Below are positions 43,262 to 52,015 of a stretch of DNA of 64,000 nucleotides, one piece after another; positions within the stretch are counted from its first letter, which is position 1, and the number at the start of each line of letters is the position of its first letter. Both the position numbers and the translations under genes were made by a program. The notes under the pieces were generated by a model that made no database searches, was not told the origin of the DNA, and was given only the letters and a program-made list of their open reading frames with translations. Location: contig NZ_CP094534.1 in assembly GCF_022811645.1 (NCBI RefSeq), positions 5,270,001 through 5,334,000 of the forward strand. The letters are read 5' to 3'. The stretch is from Hymenobacter monticola (GTDB taxonomy: Bacteria > Bacteroidota > Bacteroidia > Cytophagales > Hymenobacteraceae).

Positions 43262-43290
43262 GGCACCCAAGCACAGCTTGGGGGTACTAC
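43262..43290 (-). repeat. REP copy on the 5' side of the RAYT gene
   Basis: On the minus strand it reads GTAGTACCCCCAAGCTGTGC then TTGGGTGCC, the same pattern as the copy at 42514 in inverted orientation. Its TAG (43287-43289) is the stop codon of the acyl-CoA ligase gene. Confidence 0.8.
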
Positions 43291-44912
43291 GCCACCGAAT
43301 ACCCCGCGAAGTCCTTCCGCAGCTGTGTTTTCAGGATTTTGCCCGTGGCCGTATGCGGCAGGGCATCCACAAACTCCACCGCGTCGGGCTCCCAGAACTT
43401 GGCCACCTTGCCCCGGAAGAAGCCGAGCATCTCTTCCCGCGAAACGTCCATGCCCGGGCGGAGCACCACTACCAGCAATGGCCGCTCGCTCCACCGGCCG
43501 CTGGGCACGCCGATGACGGCGGCCTCGGCCACGGCGGGATGGGCCACGGCCAGGTTCTCCAGGTCAATGCTGGAAATCCACTCGCCGCCCGACTTGATGA
43601 CGTCCTTCGAGCGGTCGGTTATTTGCATGAAGCCCTCGGCATCAATGGTGGCCACGTCGCCGGTACGGAACCAGCCGTCGGCCGTGAGCTCGCCGGGCGT
43701 GGGCGTGCGGAAGTACTCGCGCACCACCCAAGGGCCCCGCACCAGCAGGTCGCCGAAGGCCACGCCGTTGTGCGGCAGTTCCTGACCGTCGTCGCCCACA
43801 ATCTTCATATCGACGCCGAATACCACCCGGCCCTGCTTGGCCAGGGTGGCGGCTTTTTGCTCGGCGGGCAGCGCCAGCTGGTTGGCCTTGAGGCGGCTGG
43901 CAGTGCCCAGGGGACTGATTTCCGTCATGCCCCAGGCGTGGGTGATGGTCACGTTCAGCTCCTCCACAAAAGCCTTCATCAAAGCCGGCGGGCAGCTGGA
44001 GCCGCCCACCACCGTGCGCCGCAGCGTGCTGAACTGCCGCTGGCCTTCGCGCATGAACTGCAGCAGCGCCAGGCAGATGGTGGGCACCCCGGCCGAGAAC
44101 GTGACGCCCTCCGTTTCCATCAGCTCAAACAAGCTCGCGCTGTCCATGCCCGCGCCGGGCAACACCAGCTTGGCCCCGTTGAGCGGGGCCGCGTAGGGCA
44201 AGCCCCAGGCGTTGACGTGGAACATGGGTACTACAGGTATAATCACATCAAGGGCCGAGCAGCCCAGCGAATCGGGCAAGGAGATGCCCAGCGCGTGTAG
44301 CACCGTGGAGCGGTGCGAGTAAAGCACGCCCTTGGGCTGGTCGGTGGTGCCGGAGGTGTAGCAGAGCGAGCAGGCCGTGTTCTCGTCGAAGCTGGGCCAC
44401 TCGTAGTCGGCCGTTTCGGCGGCCAGCAGGTCTTCGTAGCTGCACAGGCCGGGCAGGGCCGACTGCACCGGCAGGTGCTCGGGGCCGGCCAGCAGCACCC
44501 ATTTTTCCACGGTGGGGCACACCGGTGCCAGCCGCTCCACCAGCGGCAAAAAGGTTAAGTCGAAGAACAGCAGCCGGTCCTCGGCGTGGTTGATGATGTA
44601 GACGAGCTGCTCCGGAAACAGGCGCGGGTTGATGGTGTGGCACACCGCCCCGATGCCCGCCACGCCAAAATACAACTCAAAATGCCGGTGCGTGTTCCAG
44701 GCCAGCGTGCCCACCCGGTCGCCGTTTTCGATGCCGAGCTTCAGCAGGGCCTGGGCCAGCTGCTGGCTGCGGCGGTTGGCGGCGGCGTAGGTGTAGCGGT
44801 GGATGCCGCCCTCGGGCAGCCGCGACACAATTTCGGTGTCGGCATGCCACTTGGCGGCGTGCTCGATGATTGTGGCCACGCGCAGCGGCTGCGCCATCAT
44901 TAGTCCTAGCAT
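43287..44912 (-). CDS. Long-chain fatty acid-CoA ligase-like AMP-binding enzyme
   Basis: 541 residues. The enzyme activates a carboxylic (probably fatty) acid through an acyl-adenylate and transfers it to CoA. The P-loop-like motif [19 protein letters not shown] (about 180-198), [42 protein letters not shown] and the C-terminal Lys motif [15 protein letters not shown] are all present. No signal peptide: cytoplasmic or membrane-peripheral. ATG 44912 and ATG 44897 (MAQPLRV) are both possible starts. Its stop codon lies in the REP copy next to the RAYT gene. Confidence 0.94.
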   Translation of the reverse strand: MLGLMMAQPLRVATIIEHAAKWHADTEIVSRLPEGGIHRYTYAAANRRSQQLAQALLKLGIENGDRVGTLAWNTHRHFELYFGVAGIGAVCHTINPRLFPEQLVYIINHAEDRLLFFDLTFLPLVERLAPVCPTVEKWVLLAGPEHLPVQSALPGLCSYEDLLAAETADYEWPSFDENTACSLCYTSGTTDQPKGVLYSHRSTVLHALGISLPDSLGCSALDVIIPVVPMFHVNAWGLPYAAPLNGAKLVLPGAGMDSASLFELMETEGVTFSAGVPTICLALLQFMREGQRQFSTLRRTVVGGSSCPPALMKAFVEELNVTITHAWGMTEISPLGTASRLKANQLALPAEQKAATLAKQGRVVFGVDMKIVGDDGQELPHNGVAFGDLLVRGPWVVREYFRTPTPGELTADGWFRTGDVATIDAEGFMQITDRSKDVIKSGGEWISSIDLENLAVAHPAVAEAAVIGVPSGRWSERPLLVVVLRPGMDVSREEMLGFFRGKVAKFWEPDAVEFVDALPHTATGKILKTQLRKDFAGYSVA

Positions 44913-45053
44913 AACAGGGCGGGGTGGGAATGAGAGTAGGCCTGTAAGGTAGCAGCAGGGGCCGATAAATGCCAGCCGGAAGCTATTTTCGGCCGGCCCG
45001 GTTACGTTTCGCTAAGCCGGGCGGTAGTCGGGCCATAGCTGGCTGCTGCCCCC

Positions 45054-45061
45054 TATCTTTC
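45054..45061 (+). promoter_or_regulatory. -7 box (TATCTTTC) of the TlpA-DUF3738 gene
   Basis: TAnnTTT match five bases before the ATG at 45067, placing transcription start at or next to the start codon (leaderless). Confidence 0.45.
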
Positions 45062-45066
45062 GCTCC

Positions 45067-46272
45067 ATGCGCGTCCTTCGTTTTGCTACCCTCGCTGCCC
45101 TGCTTGCCGGCCCGGCCGTTGCGCAAACGCCCCTAAAAGTGGGCGACACCCTCCCCGATTTCGTGCTGCCGCGGGTGGTGAACCGGGCGGGCGGCACCTT
45201 CGCCTCCGCAGAGGCCAAGGGCAAGGTGCTGGTGCTGGAATTCTGGAGCACCACCTGCAGCCCCTGCATCCCGGCCCTGCAGCGGCTGGCCGACCTGCAG
45301 CAGCGCCATCCGGCCGAGGTGCAGGTGGTGGGCATCTCGACCGATTCGGAAGCGCGCCTGCTGAAGTTCCTGGCCAAGCGGCCCGTGGCCCTGCCACTGG
45401 CCTCGGCCCCCGCCCCCGGGCAGGACGTCAACCGCTGGTTTCCGCACCAGATTATTTCGCACACCGTGGTGGTCGATAAGAACCGGCGCGTGGTGGCCAT
45501 CACTTCGCCCGAGCAGTTGACGGATGCGGCGCTGCTGGCCGTGGCCGCCGGCCGCCCCGTGCATCTCAAGCCCAAGCAAGACGTCCTCAACACCGACCCG
45601 ATGAGCTACTTCCCGGTCGATACGGCCACGCGCTACGCCGTGAGCGTGCGGCCGTTCATCCAGGGCTTACCGGGCATGATGCGGCCCGAGCGCCAGGGCC
45701 CGCTGGCCCGGCGCCGCCTCACGGCCATCAACCTCGATTATACTTCGCTGTTCCAAATCGCCTACGAAACCAGCTACTTCCGCATTCAGAACCAGCTGCC
45801 CGACAGCCTGCGGCAGTACGACGACCTCTCCAAAGTCTGCCTTGATTTCATTGTGCCGCCCGGACAGGAGGCCCGCCTCAAACTACTGATGCGCGAGGCC
45901 CTGCGCCAGTACCTGCCGGTGCAGGCCACCTGGGCGCCTGCCACCAAACCTGCCTACGTGCTGCGCCGCCTGAAAAACGCCCCGCCCCTGCCAGCTTCTA
46001 CCAAGCCCGAGCAGCTCAGCTACGGCGGCGGCGAATTTGCCATGCAGGGCAGCGCCCTCGAAAGCCTGCGCGCCTACCTCGAAAACGAGCTGCAGCGGCC
46101 CGTGGTGGATGAAACCGGCCTGAGCGGCCATTACGACGTAGCCTTTGCTACAGAGGGCGAGGACATAAAAGGCTCGCTCGTGGCGGCGCTGGCCAAGCTG
46201 GGCCTTGAAGTGGTGGAAGCCCCCCGCCAGATTCAGATGCTGCGCCTCACGCCAGTTCCCTTCGCCAATTAG
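45067..46272 (+). CDS. TlpA-like thioredoxin fused to a DUF3738-type domain
   Basis: 401 residues. A signal peptide (to about residue 20, AVAQ) precedes a TlpA/ResA-type thioredoxin domain (about 23-165) with active site WSTTCSPCIPAL (Cys near 63 and 66). The second half (about 200-400) has the hallmarks of DUF3738/TIGR03435 proteins: SLFQIAYETSYF, EQLSYGGGEFAMQGSAL ESL and VVDETGLSGHYDVAF near the end. It is predicted to act in the periplasm in thiol redox reactions; the DUF3738 part is of unknown role, common in soil Acidobacteria and Bacteroidota. Probably transcribed alone from a promoter abutting the ATG. Confidence 0.85.
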   Translation: MRVLRFATLAALLAGPAVAQTPLKVGDTLPDFVLPRVVNRAGGTFASAEAKGKVLVLEFWSTTCSPCIPALQRLADLQQRHPAEVQVVGISTDSEARLLKFLAKRPVALPLASAPAPGQDVNRWFPHQIISHTVVVDKNRRVVAITSPEQLTDAALLAVAAGRPVHLKPKQDVLNTDPMSYFPVDTATRYAVSVRPFIQGLPGMMRPERQGPLARRRLTAINLDYTSLFQIAYETSYFRIQNQLPDSLRQYDDLSKVCLDFIVPPGQEARLKLLMREALRQYLPVQATWAPATKPAYVLRRLKNAPPLPASTKPEQLSYGGGEFAMQGSALESLRAYLENELQRPVVDETGLSGHYDVAFATEGEDIKGSLVAALAKLGLEVVEAPRQIQMLRLTPVPFAN

Positions 46273-46286
46273 GGCGGCCCTCCCGA

Positions 46287-46970
46287 TTACGGCAGTCGGT
46301 ACCAAAGCGTACCTCCTTCGAGAAAGGCCACGACGCCCACGCCCTTGGCGTAGTACAGCCGCCGAATGGGCTTGGTCCGGGGCGTGGGCACAGCGGCATA
46401 TGGGCTGTTCGATACCTGAATAACCGGGCCGTAGCTTACACCGCCCACCCGCAAGCTGGGCAAAACCCGAGCCGTGGTATCAGGCAGTGCTTTGCCGGCA
46501 ATGGCTTCCTGCACGGGCAGGTTGTTGTAAAACCCAAAATCCCAATAAAGCTGAGTCCGAACGACTACCGGCCCGGCGCCATGGTTGTCGTCAAGGCTCA
46601 TCTCTAGCAAAGTACCTCCCTGGGTCATGGGAATGGAATCGGGCCGGCCCGGCGTGCTGCTCGAAGAGCGCACGTAACGCACAGTATCGGTGCGCAGGAC
46701 GTCCACCCTAATTTGTTGTAGCCTCGACGGCGTTGGGCCTGCCAACACGGGAATGCCTCCGCAGTTGCAGAGCTCAACGATGCGGTCGTCGACCTCCGTA
46801 ATGGAGAACGTGCGCACCTTGCTGCTACGCGCCTGCCCAAACCGGAGCACGTCGCCCACATGATAGGGCTGCCACGCCATTTGTTCAGCAGACAGGCGGT
46901 ACTCGGGCGTTTCTTTTTTGCCGCAGCCCGCCAAGGCTAACAGCAGTAAGGCAGCGGCGGTAGAACGCAT
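46287..46970 (-). CDS. Hypothetical lipoprotein
   Basis: 227 residues. Lipobox LAGC (Cys16) followed by GKKETPEY indicates a lipoprotein. The mature protein is beta-strand rich, with an isolated CNCGG segment and no recognised domain. Convergent with the TlpA-like gene (14 bases between stops). TACCTTGC at 47001-47008 is a possible -7 box about 30 bases before the ATG. Function unknown. Confidence 0.75.
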   Translation of the reverse strand: MRSTAAALLLLALAGCGKKETPEYRLSAEQMAWQPYHVGDVLRFGQARSSKVRTFSITEVDDRIVELCNCGGIPVLAGPTPSRLQQIRVDVLRTDTVRYVRSSSSTPGRPDSIPMTQGGTLLEMSLDDNHGAGPVVVRTQLYWDFGFYNNLPVQEAIAGKALPDTTARVLPSLRVGGVSYGPVIQVSNSPYAAVPTPRTKPIRRLYYAKGVGVVAFLEGGTLWYRLP

Positions 46971-47051
46971 GGGATAATGAATTAATGGAAAGGCACATTA
47001 GCAAGGTAAGCACGTTGCAGCAATGCGTTAGCCAACATTCATCGCCCGCGC

Positions 47052-50000
47052 TTACCGCGCTGCCTCAATGGCCAGCTGCAGCAAGGAGCTGCGCACGCTC
47101 AAGTCGCCCAGCTTGTTATTGCGCCGCGTGGGGTGCACCCGGTTGGTGAGCAGAATGACCACCAAATCCTTTTCCGGCTCTACCCAGAAGTAGGTGCCCG
47201 TAAAGCCCGTGTGCCCGTAGCTGCGTTGCGAGGCCGATTTGGCCGAGTTCACTGTGGGGTTGGCCGCGGGGCGGTCGAAGGCCAGGGCGCGGCGGTTGTC
47301 GGGGCAGAACTGGCAGCGCGTCCACTCGTCCATAATGGTTTTGTCGAAGAGCTGCTGGCCGCCGTAGCGTCCGCCCCAGGCATAGGTCTGGGCCAGCTTG
47401 GCCACATCGTTGGCATCGCCAAACAGGCCGGCGTGGCCCGAGAGGCCGCCCAGCAGGGCCGCGCCCTCGTCGTGTACGGTGCCGTGCAGCAGCTGCCGCC
47501 GGAAGGCCGAATCGACTTCGGTGGGCACGATGCGCTTGCGTGGAAAGCGGTTGGTGGGCCGAAAGCCCAGCGTGGTGGCGCCCAGTGGCCGGTACACCTG
47601 CTGCTGCAAGTAGCTGTCAAACGTTTGCCCCGTCCTAGCCTTCACCAGCTCGGGGTAGAGAATAAACGACAAGTCGGAATACACGTAGCCCGGTTTGTCA
47701 TTCAGCGGCGACTCGCCAATCTCCTTATAGATGCGGGCCGGCAAGTCCTTGCGCGCCCACAGCCCGGCCGCCACCGGTAGCGGAAACCGCGCCGACGAGT
47801 CGGCCCGGAAATAGCGGCGGCGCAGCTCGCCGTTTTTCTTGCGCAGCTCCTGCCAAAACGGAATCCAGGCTTTAAGCCGGGCCTGGTGGGCCAGCACGTC
47901 GCGCATCTTCAAATCGGCCTTGTTGGTGCCGCGCAGGAAGCCAAAATAATTGCCCATCGCGCTGTCGGGGCTGAATTTGCCCTGGCCCTGCAGCTTCAGC
48001 AGCGCCGGCGTGGCGGCCATCAGCTTTGTCATCGAAGCCAGGTCGTAGAGGTCGTCATTTTTCACCGGCCGCGGCACGGAAGGAGAAGTGAGAAGCGGGG
48101 AGCGGGGAGCATCTTTTTCCTTCGATTTCCCGCTTCGCGCTTCCCGCTCCCCGCTTTCAAAGCCTGCATACGTCTGGTTGCCGTAGCTTTTGCGCAGCAC
48201 CACCGTGCCGCGCCGGGCAATGAGCACCTGCCCGCCCGGGAACGCCTGCGCCGCCAGCGCCCGGCCCACCAGGCTGTCCACCCGGGCTTCGAGGCGCGGG
48301 TCCATGCCCACGTCTTCGGGGTTGGCGTAGCGCAGGCGGAAACCCGAGGCCGTGCGCAGCCCGAAGCCGCGCGGGTACCGGTCGCTCACCGTCACGGGCA
48401 GGCGGCCGCTGGCCCCGATGCCGCCAAAAATGGCCTGGGCGGCCAGATTCTGCGCATTCGGGCTTTCCTGATAGGCCAGCACCACGGCAGCGGCCCGGTC
48501 GAGGTCGCGCACTTTGGCCACGGCGTAGGCCGAGCCGAACACACTGAGCACCAGTGTTTGCCTCTGGTTTACCAATTCGCGCAGCAGCAGGTTGGTTTCG
48601 GGCGTAATGCCGAAGCTGGTGGCAGGCAGGCGGCCCAGGTTCTGGAGCGAGACCAGTATCAGGTTGTAGGGCTTGAGCGCCGTGCGCAGCTGGGCCAGCT
48701 CGTCGAGCGTGGGGGTGGCCGCGGCACGGAAGTGGGCCGTGGGCGCGTAGTCGGCCACGGCCCGCTGGAAGTCGGTGGTGTCGGGACTGGTGCTACCCAG
48801 CACCAGCGTGGCCACGCGCAGGGTGTCGAGGCGCTGCAGCGGCAGCAGGCTTTTTTGGTTGCGCAGCAGCGTGATGCTCAGCTCGGTGAGGCGGTGGCTG
48901 AGGTACTGGGCGTGTGGCGCGTTGAGGTCTTCGTACAGGTTTTGGAGCTTGATGGGGCGGTAGCGGTTCAGGCCGGCCCACTGCTTGAGGGCCAGCACGC
49001 GGCGGCAGTGCACGTCGATTTCCTGCTGGGTGAGGCGGCCGCTGTCCACGGCTGCGCGCACCATGCGCAGGGCCAGCGGAATATTCTTGCTGAACTCCAA
49101 AATGTCGTTGCCGGCGATGAGGGCGCGCACATCGGCCTCGCCGGGCGCAAACATCGACGTGACGCCCTTCATGTTCATGGCATCGGTAAAAATCAGGCCC
49201 TTAAAGCCCATTTCCTGGCGCAGCAGCCCTTCGATGATGGGCCTGGAGAGCGTGCTGGGCCCGGGCACGGTGTCGAGGGCGGGCACGTTGAGGTGGGCCA
49301 CCATCATGCCGCCCAGGCCACCCGCCACCAGGCTGCGAAAGGGCGGCAGCTCAAGCGAATCGAGCCGGCGGCGGTCGACGCGAACGGTGGGCAGGGCCAG
49401 GTGCGAGTCGGCGTCCACGTCGCCGTGGCCGGGGAAGTGCTTGGCCACGGCCAGCACGCCGGCGTCCTGCATGCCGCGCATGTACTGGCGGCCGTCGCGG
49501 GCCACGGCCGCCGGGTTTTCGCCCCAGCTCCGGAAGCCAATGACCGGGTTGGCGGGGTTGTTATTCACGTCGACCACCGGCGCGAAGTTGACGTGCATGC
49601 CGAGCCGCTTGAACTGGTAGGCCACCTCGCGGCCCATGTCGTAGAGCAGCGTGGTGTCGGTTTCGCCGCCCAGGCTCATTTGGTAGGGAAATTTCACCAT
49701 GCTGTCGAGGCGCATGCCCACGCCCCATTCACCGTCCATTGCCACCAGCAGCGGCACTTTGGCCTGGCTCTGGTAGCGGTTCAGCAGCTTGGCCTGCCGC
49801 ACCGGCCCGCCCTGAAAGAAAATGAGCCCGCCGATGCCATACCGCTGGATGAGCGTAGAAATCGAGTCTTCGTCGATGCGCTTGCGGTTGGAATACGCGG
49901 CCACCATAAACAGCTGCGCGGCCCGTTGGTCGGGCGTGAGCGTGCGCATCACGCTGTCGACCCAAGGCGAGTGCAGGTAGCGGTTGAAAGCGGGGGCTTT

Positions 50001-50213
50001 GGCAGTAGAACGGGGCTCGGCGGCAGCCCTGCGCATGGTGGCGCGGTTGACCGCAGTTTTTTTGGCGGAAGCCGATGGCTGGCGGTTGTGGGCTTTGGGC
50101 TTAGCCGGAGATTGTTGACCACTAGAAATGGAGCCAGGCCGATGCTGCGCACCTGCCCATAGCGACAGTGCCAACAGGCTGCAAAATAGCAGCAGATTCT
50201 TGAGATGCGACAA
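47052..50213 (-). CDS. GH3 beta-N-acetylglucosaminidase fused to a serine beta-lactamase-fold hydrolase
   Basis: 1053 residues. Signal peptide at 1-23 (start codon TTG at 50213, supported by that peptide), then a basic linker. The GH3/NagZ barrel (about 80-430) shows KHFPGHGDVDADSHLALP (about 258) and the nucleophile in FTDAMNMKGV (about 345); a GH3 C-terminal domain follows (to about 640). The C-terminal serine hydrolase has SMTK (Ser near 726) and GLSGHAGLFG (about 926). It is predicted to be periplasmic or outside the cell, removing GlcNAc from cell-wall fragments or chitin oligomers, with the second domain acting on peptides, D-amino acids or esters. An unusual 26-residue low-complexity stretch (about 686-711), encoded by a heptad palindrome, separates the domains. 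Confidence 0.92.
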   Translation of the reverse strand: MSHLKNLLLFCSLLALSLWAGAQHRPGSISSGQQSPAKPKAHNRQPSASAKKTAVNRATMRRAAAEPRSTAKAPAFNRYLHSPWVDSVMRTLTPDQRAAQLFMVAAYSNRKRIDEDSISTLIQRYGIGGLIFFQGGPVRQAKLLNRYQSQAKVPLLVAMDGEWGVGMRLDSMVKFPYQMSLGGETDTTLLYDMGREVAYQFKRLGMHVNFAPVVDVNNNPANPVIGFRSWGENPAAVARDGRQYMRGMQDAGVLAVAKHFPGHGDVDADSHLALPTVRVDRRRLDSLELPPFRSLVAGGLGGMMVAHLNVPALDTVPGPSTLSRPIIEGLLRQEMGFKGLIFTDAMNMKGVTSMFAPGEADVRALIAGNDILEFSKNIPLALRMVRAAVDSGRLTQQEIDVHCRRVLALKQWAGLNRYRPIKLQNLYEDLNAPHAQYLSHRLTELSITLLRNQKSLLPLQRLDTLRVATLVLGSTSPDTTDFQRAVADYAPTAHFRAAATPTLDELAQLRTALKPYNLILVSLQNLGRLPATSFGITPETNLLLRELVNQRQTLVLSVFGSAYAVAKVRDLDRAAAVVLAYQESPNAQNLAAQAIFGGIGASGRLPVTVSDRYPRGFGLRTASGFRLRYANPEDVGMDPRLEARVDSLVGRALAAQAFPGGQVLIARRGTVVLRKSYGNQTYAGFESGEREARSGKSKEKDAPRSPLLTSPSVPRPVKNDDLYDLASMTKLMAATPALLKLQGQGKFSPDSAMGNYFGFLRGTNKADLKMRDVLAHQARLKAWIPFWQELRKKNGELRRRYFRADSSARFPLPVAAGLWARKDLPARIYKEIGESPLNDKPGYVYSDLSFILYPELVKARTGQTFDSYLQQQVYRPLGATTLGFRPTNRFPRKRIVPTEVDSAFRRQLLHGTVHDEGAALLGGLSGHAGLFGDANDVAKLAQTYAWGGRYGGQQLFDKTIMDEWTRCQFCPDNRRALAFDRPAANPTVNSAKSASQRSYGHTGFTGTYFWVEPEKDLVVILLTNRVHPTRRNNKLGDLSVRSSLLQLAIEAAR
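48082..48158. repeat. Heptanucleotide-repeat hairpin in frame inside the GH3/hydrolase gene
   Basis: On the plus strand the left arm is GTGAGAA, GCGGGGA, GCGGGGA (48088-48108). The right arm is TTTCCCG, CTTCGCG, CTTCCCG, CTCCCCG (48126-48153). The arms pair with each other. The GTGAGAA unit is the same as in the tandem array at 54457-54498. The encoded stretch (ESGEREARSGKSKEK..., rich in Ser, Arg, Lys, Pro) breaks the otherwise well-conserved approach to the SMTK active site. Confidence 0.8.
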
Positions 50214-50644
50214 AAGTTGGAATGGGATGTTTACACGAAAGTAGCTCTCGTAGCCGGCATCCGCTCATCCCCCCCAGGAATTGAAGCCTCCGACAAATAA
50301 ACACATTGATTTACTGATGTTTGCAGTGCACAACCAAGCCAAATTATCCATTCCAGAAGCTACCCTAACGCATAAAGCAATGTATGAACATTATTTGATT
50401 GCCGAAAATAATACAAACGCATATTATTATTAATCAATTATTTGCAAGTAATATTGAGCCGCTATTTCAAATATGGACAGGTATAATTGTTCAGATGAAT
50501 AAGCTAGACTTATGTACCTTGCAATTGTTTTGCAAAGTTTTTATTGAATTTTTTTTAATTCTAGGTAAACTTCTTAGCTTCAAATTTTTTGACTCTTCCA
50601 GAGTCTTTTTTTGCAGAATTTCCCGCAATACCCCCTTTTTACGC
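50214..50644. other. Long AT-rich divergent intergenic region
   Basis: 431 bases, far more AT-rich than the genes around it, between the divergent GH3-fusion gene and a T9SS protein gene. An open frame runs through it in phase with the latter gene but is AT-driven, lacks codon bias, and ends in poly-Phe; I do not call it coding. It carries a terminator-like hairpin at 50591-50612. The rest shows no recognised element. Confidence 0.5.
50591..50612 (+). terminator. Terminator-like hairpin in the leader of a T9SS protein gene
   Basis: GACTCT-TCC-AGAGTC (6-bp stem, 3-nt loop) is followed by seven T, 33 bases before the ATG at 50645. On the plus strand it would act as an attenuator of that gene, or end a small RNA encoded in the AT-rich leader. 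Confidence 0.6.
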
Positions 50645-51895
50645 ATGAATACTCACTTACTTTCTTTCGCTCTGCGCCCTGGCTTCCAGGAAGCTATTCT
50701 ATTTAGCACGACCGCCTTGCTACTTAGCTCATCTGTCGCAGTTGCCCAAACATCATCCAAAACCCAAGGCTTCAACGCTGCATACACCGCCCCCGCTACA
50801 GGGAGCGTGCTGGGCTTTTCTACGGATGCCAACGGTGCTTATTTTAATAACTCGACAACTGCTGCTTCCGCCGGTAGTTTCGGAACCTATGGCGTTATTA
50901 ACGGTAGTAACGGTCTTACAGGCACCGCGACAACAGTAAATTTCGACCCCCAAATTTTCCAAAAAAGCTCTGCTGGCAACCTGTTTTCTTTCGAAGTAGG
51001 AAGCCTTGGAAATGCTTCGTTAAATCCGGCGTACAGTGACGGGTTTACGGGGGGCAGTACCTTTGTGGTGAACTTTACGTTGACAAATGCCATCACTGGG
51101 GCGATATCAACTGCTACTATCACCATCAATTCAACAAATGGTGCAAACAGTGGACCGTTGTTTCTGGCCGGCAATAGCACTACCTCCCCAATAATCGCGG
51201 CCGTTACGGGAGTCAGCGGCCAAAATACGGCTGTCGCAACGTCTACGATATCAAGGGTTGATATTACGCTTCCCAATTTTGCTGACAGAACCACCGTAGC
51301 TGCTTCCATCACTATTAATACGTCCAGAAGAAATATTCTTGTTTTGGACAACGTCACCATTTCTTCCAGCTTGCCCCTGCCCGTCGAACTCTCCCGCTTT
51401 GGAGCCACGGCCAAAGGCAAAGCCGTGAACCTGAACTGGGCCACCGCCAGTGAGAAAAACAATGACCGTTTCGACGTGCAGCGCAGCGCCACAGGCGAAG
51501 CTTTTGAAACTATTGGCAGTGTGAAGGGCAACGGCAACAGCACGGTAGCCCACGAATACTCCTTTGTGGACAAACAGCCCCTCACCGGTCTGGCCTACTA
51601 CCGCCTGAAGCAAGTGGATAACGACGGCACCATTGCCTACTCGCCTGTGGCCGTCGCGAAAGGCCCGCGCACCGAAGCAATGGCCTTCCCCAATCCGAGC
51701 GAAGGGCAAATCACGTTGGCCGCCGACCTAGGCCCGGTTACCTACCGCGTGTACAACAATCTGGGGCAGAGCATTCTGCACGGCCAGGCTACCGGTGGCG
51801 AGCGCCTGAATGTATCCGGCCTACCCAAAGGCCCCTTCTTCTTGGAGCTGACCAGCTCTAACGGCCGCACTATCCAGCGCCTGATGCACGAATAG
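50645..51895 (+). CDS. Secreted protein with T9SS type A sorting domain
   Basis: 416 residues. Signal peptide ending near AVAQ (about 38), then a ~235-residue beta-rich, Ser/Thr/Asn-rich domain (TQGFNAAYTAPATGSVLGF...) of unknown type, an Ig-like linker domain found before many sorting signals (LPVELSRFGATAKGKAVNLN WATASEKNNDRFDVQRS) and the C-terminal sorting domain (AMAFPNPSEGQITLAA, YRVYNNLGQS, LPKGPFFLELTS). It is exported by T9SS to the surface or medium. The N-terminal domain has AT-richer codons than its neighbours, possibly acquired. No catalytic motif is visible. The long leader contains a terminator-like hairpin. Confidence 0.85.
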   Translation: MNTHLLSFALRPGFQEAILFSTTALLLSSSVAVAQTSSKTQGFNAAYTAPATGSVLGFSTDANGAYFNNSTTAASAGSFGTYGVINGSNGLTGTATTVNFDPQIFQKSSAGNLFSFEVGSLGNASLNPAYSDGFTGGSTFVVNFTLTNAITGAISTATITINSTNGANSGPLFLAGNSTTSPIIAAVTGVSGQNTAVATSTISRVDITLPNFADRTTVAASITINTSRRNILVLDNVTISSSLPLPVELSRFGATAKGKAVNLNWATASEKNNDRFDVQRSATGEAFETIGSVKGNGNSTVAHEYSFVDKQPLTGLAYYRLKQVDNDGTIAYSPVAVAKGPRTEAMAFPNPSEGQITLAADLGPVTYRVYNNLGQSILHGQATGGERLNVSGLPKGPFFLELTSSNGRTIQRLMHE

Positions 51896-51920
51896 CGCCC
51901 GCCGGACTCCTCCTGTTTGT

Positions 51921-51960
51921 AATAGCCCTGCTTTCTTCGGTGAAAGCAGGGCTATTTTTT
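51921..51960 (+). terminator. Terminator of the T9SS protein gene
   Basis: A perfect 15-bp stem (51921-51935 with 51942-51956, containing AGCCCTGCTTTC) has a 6-nt loop TTCGGT and is followed by a T-tract. Confidence 0.9.
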
Positions 51961-52015
51961 GCATTCTCACGTACTTCCGGTATTAACCGGAAGTTCTCAC
52001 TTTTCGCTCTGCCTT

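Noticed and set aside
42593..43290. Complete IS200/IS605 insertion sequence
   Set aside because: No TnpB and no asymmetric left/right ends; the flanks are REP-like copies in inverted orientation, and the protein has the RAYT-type RESYDHR region.
47886..50162. A 758-residue open frame antisense to the GH3/serine-hydrolase gene
   Set aside because: Mirror image of a well-supported gene, rich in His, Gly and Ala as expected for antisense translation of GC-rich DNA.
50399..50644. N-terminal extension of the T9SS protein through the AT-rich leader
   Set aside because: The extension has poly-Phe/Leu runs, spans a terminator hairpin and precedes a good signal peptide start at 50645.
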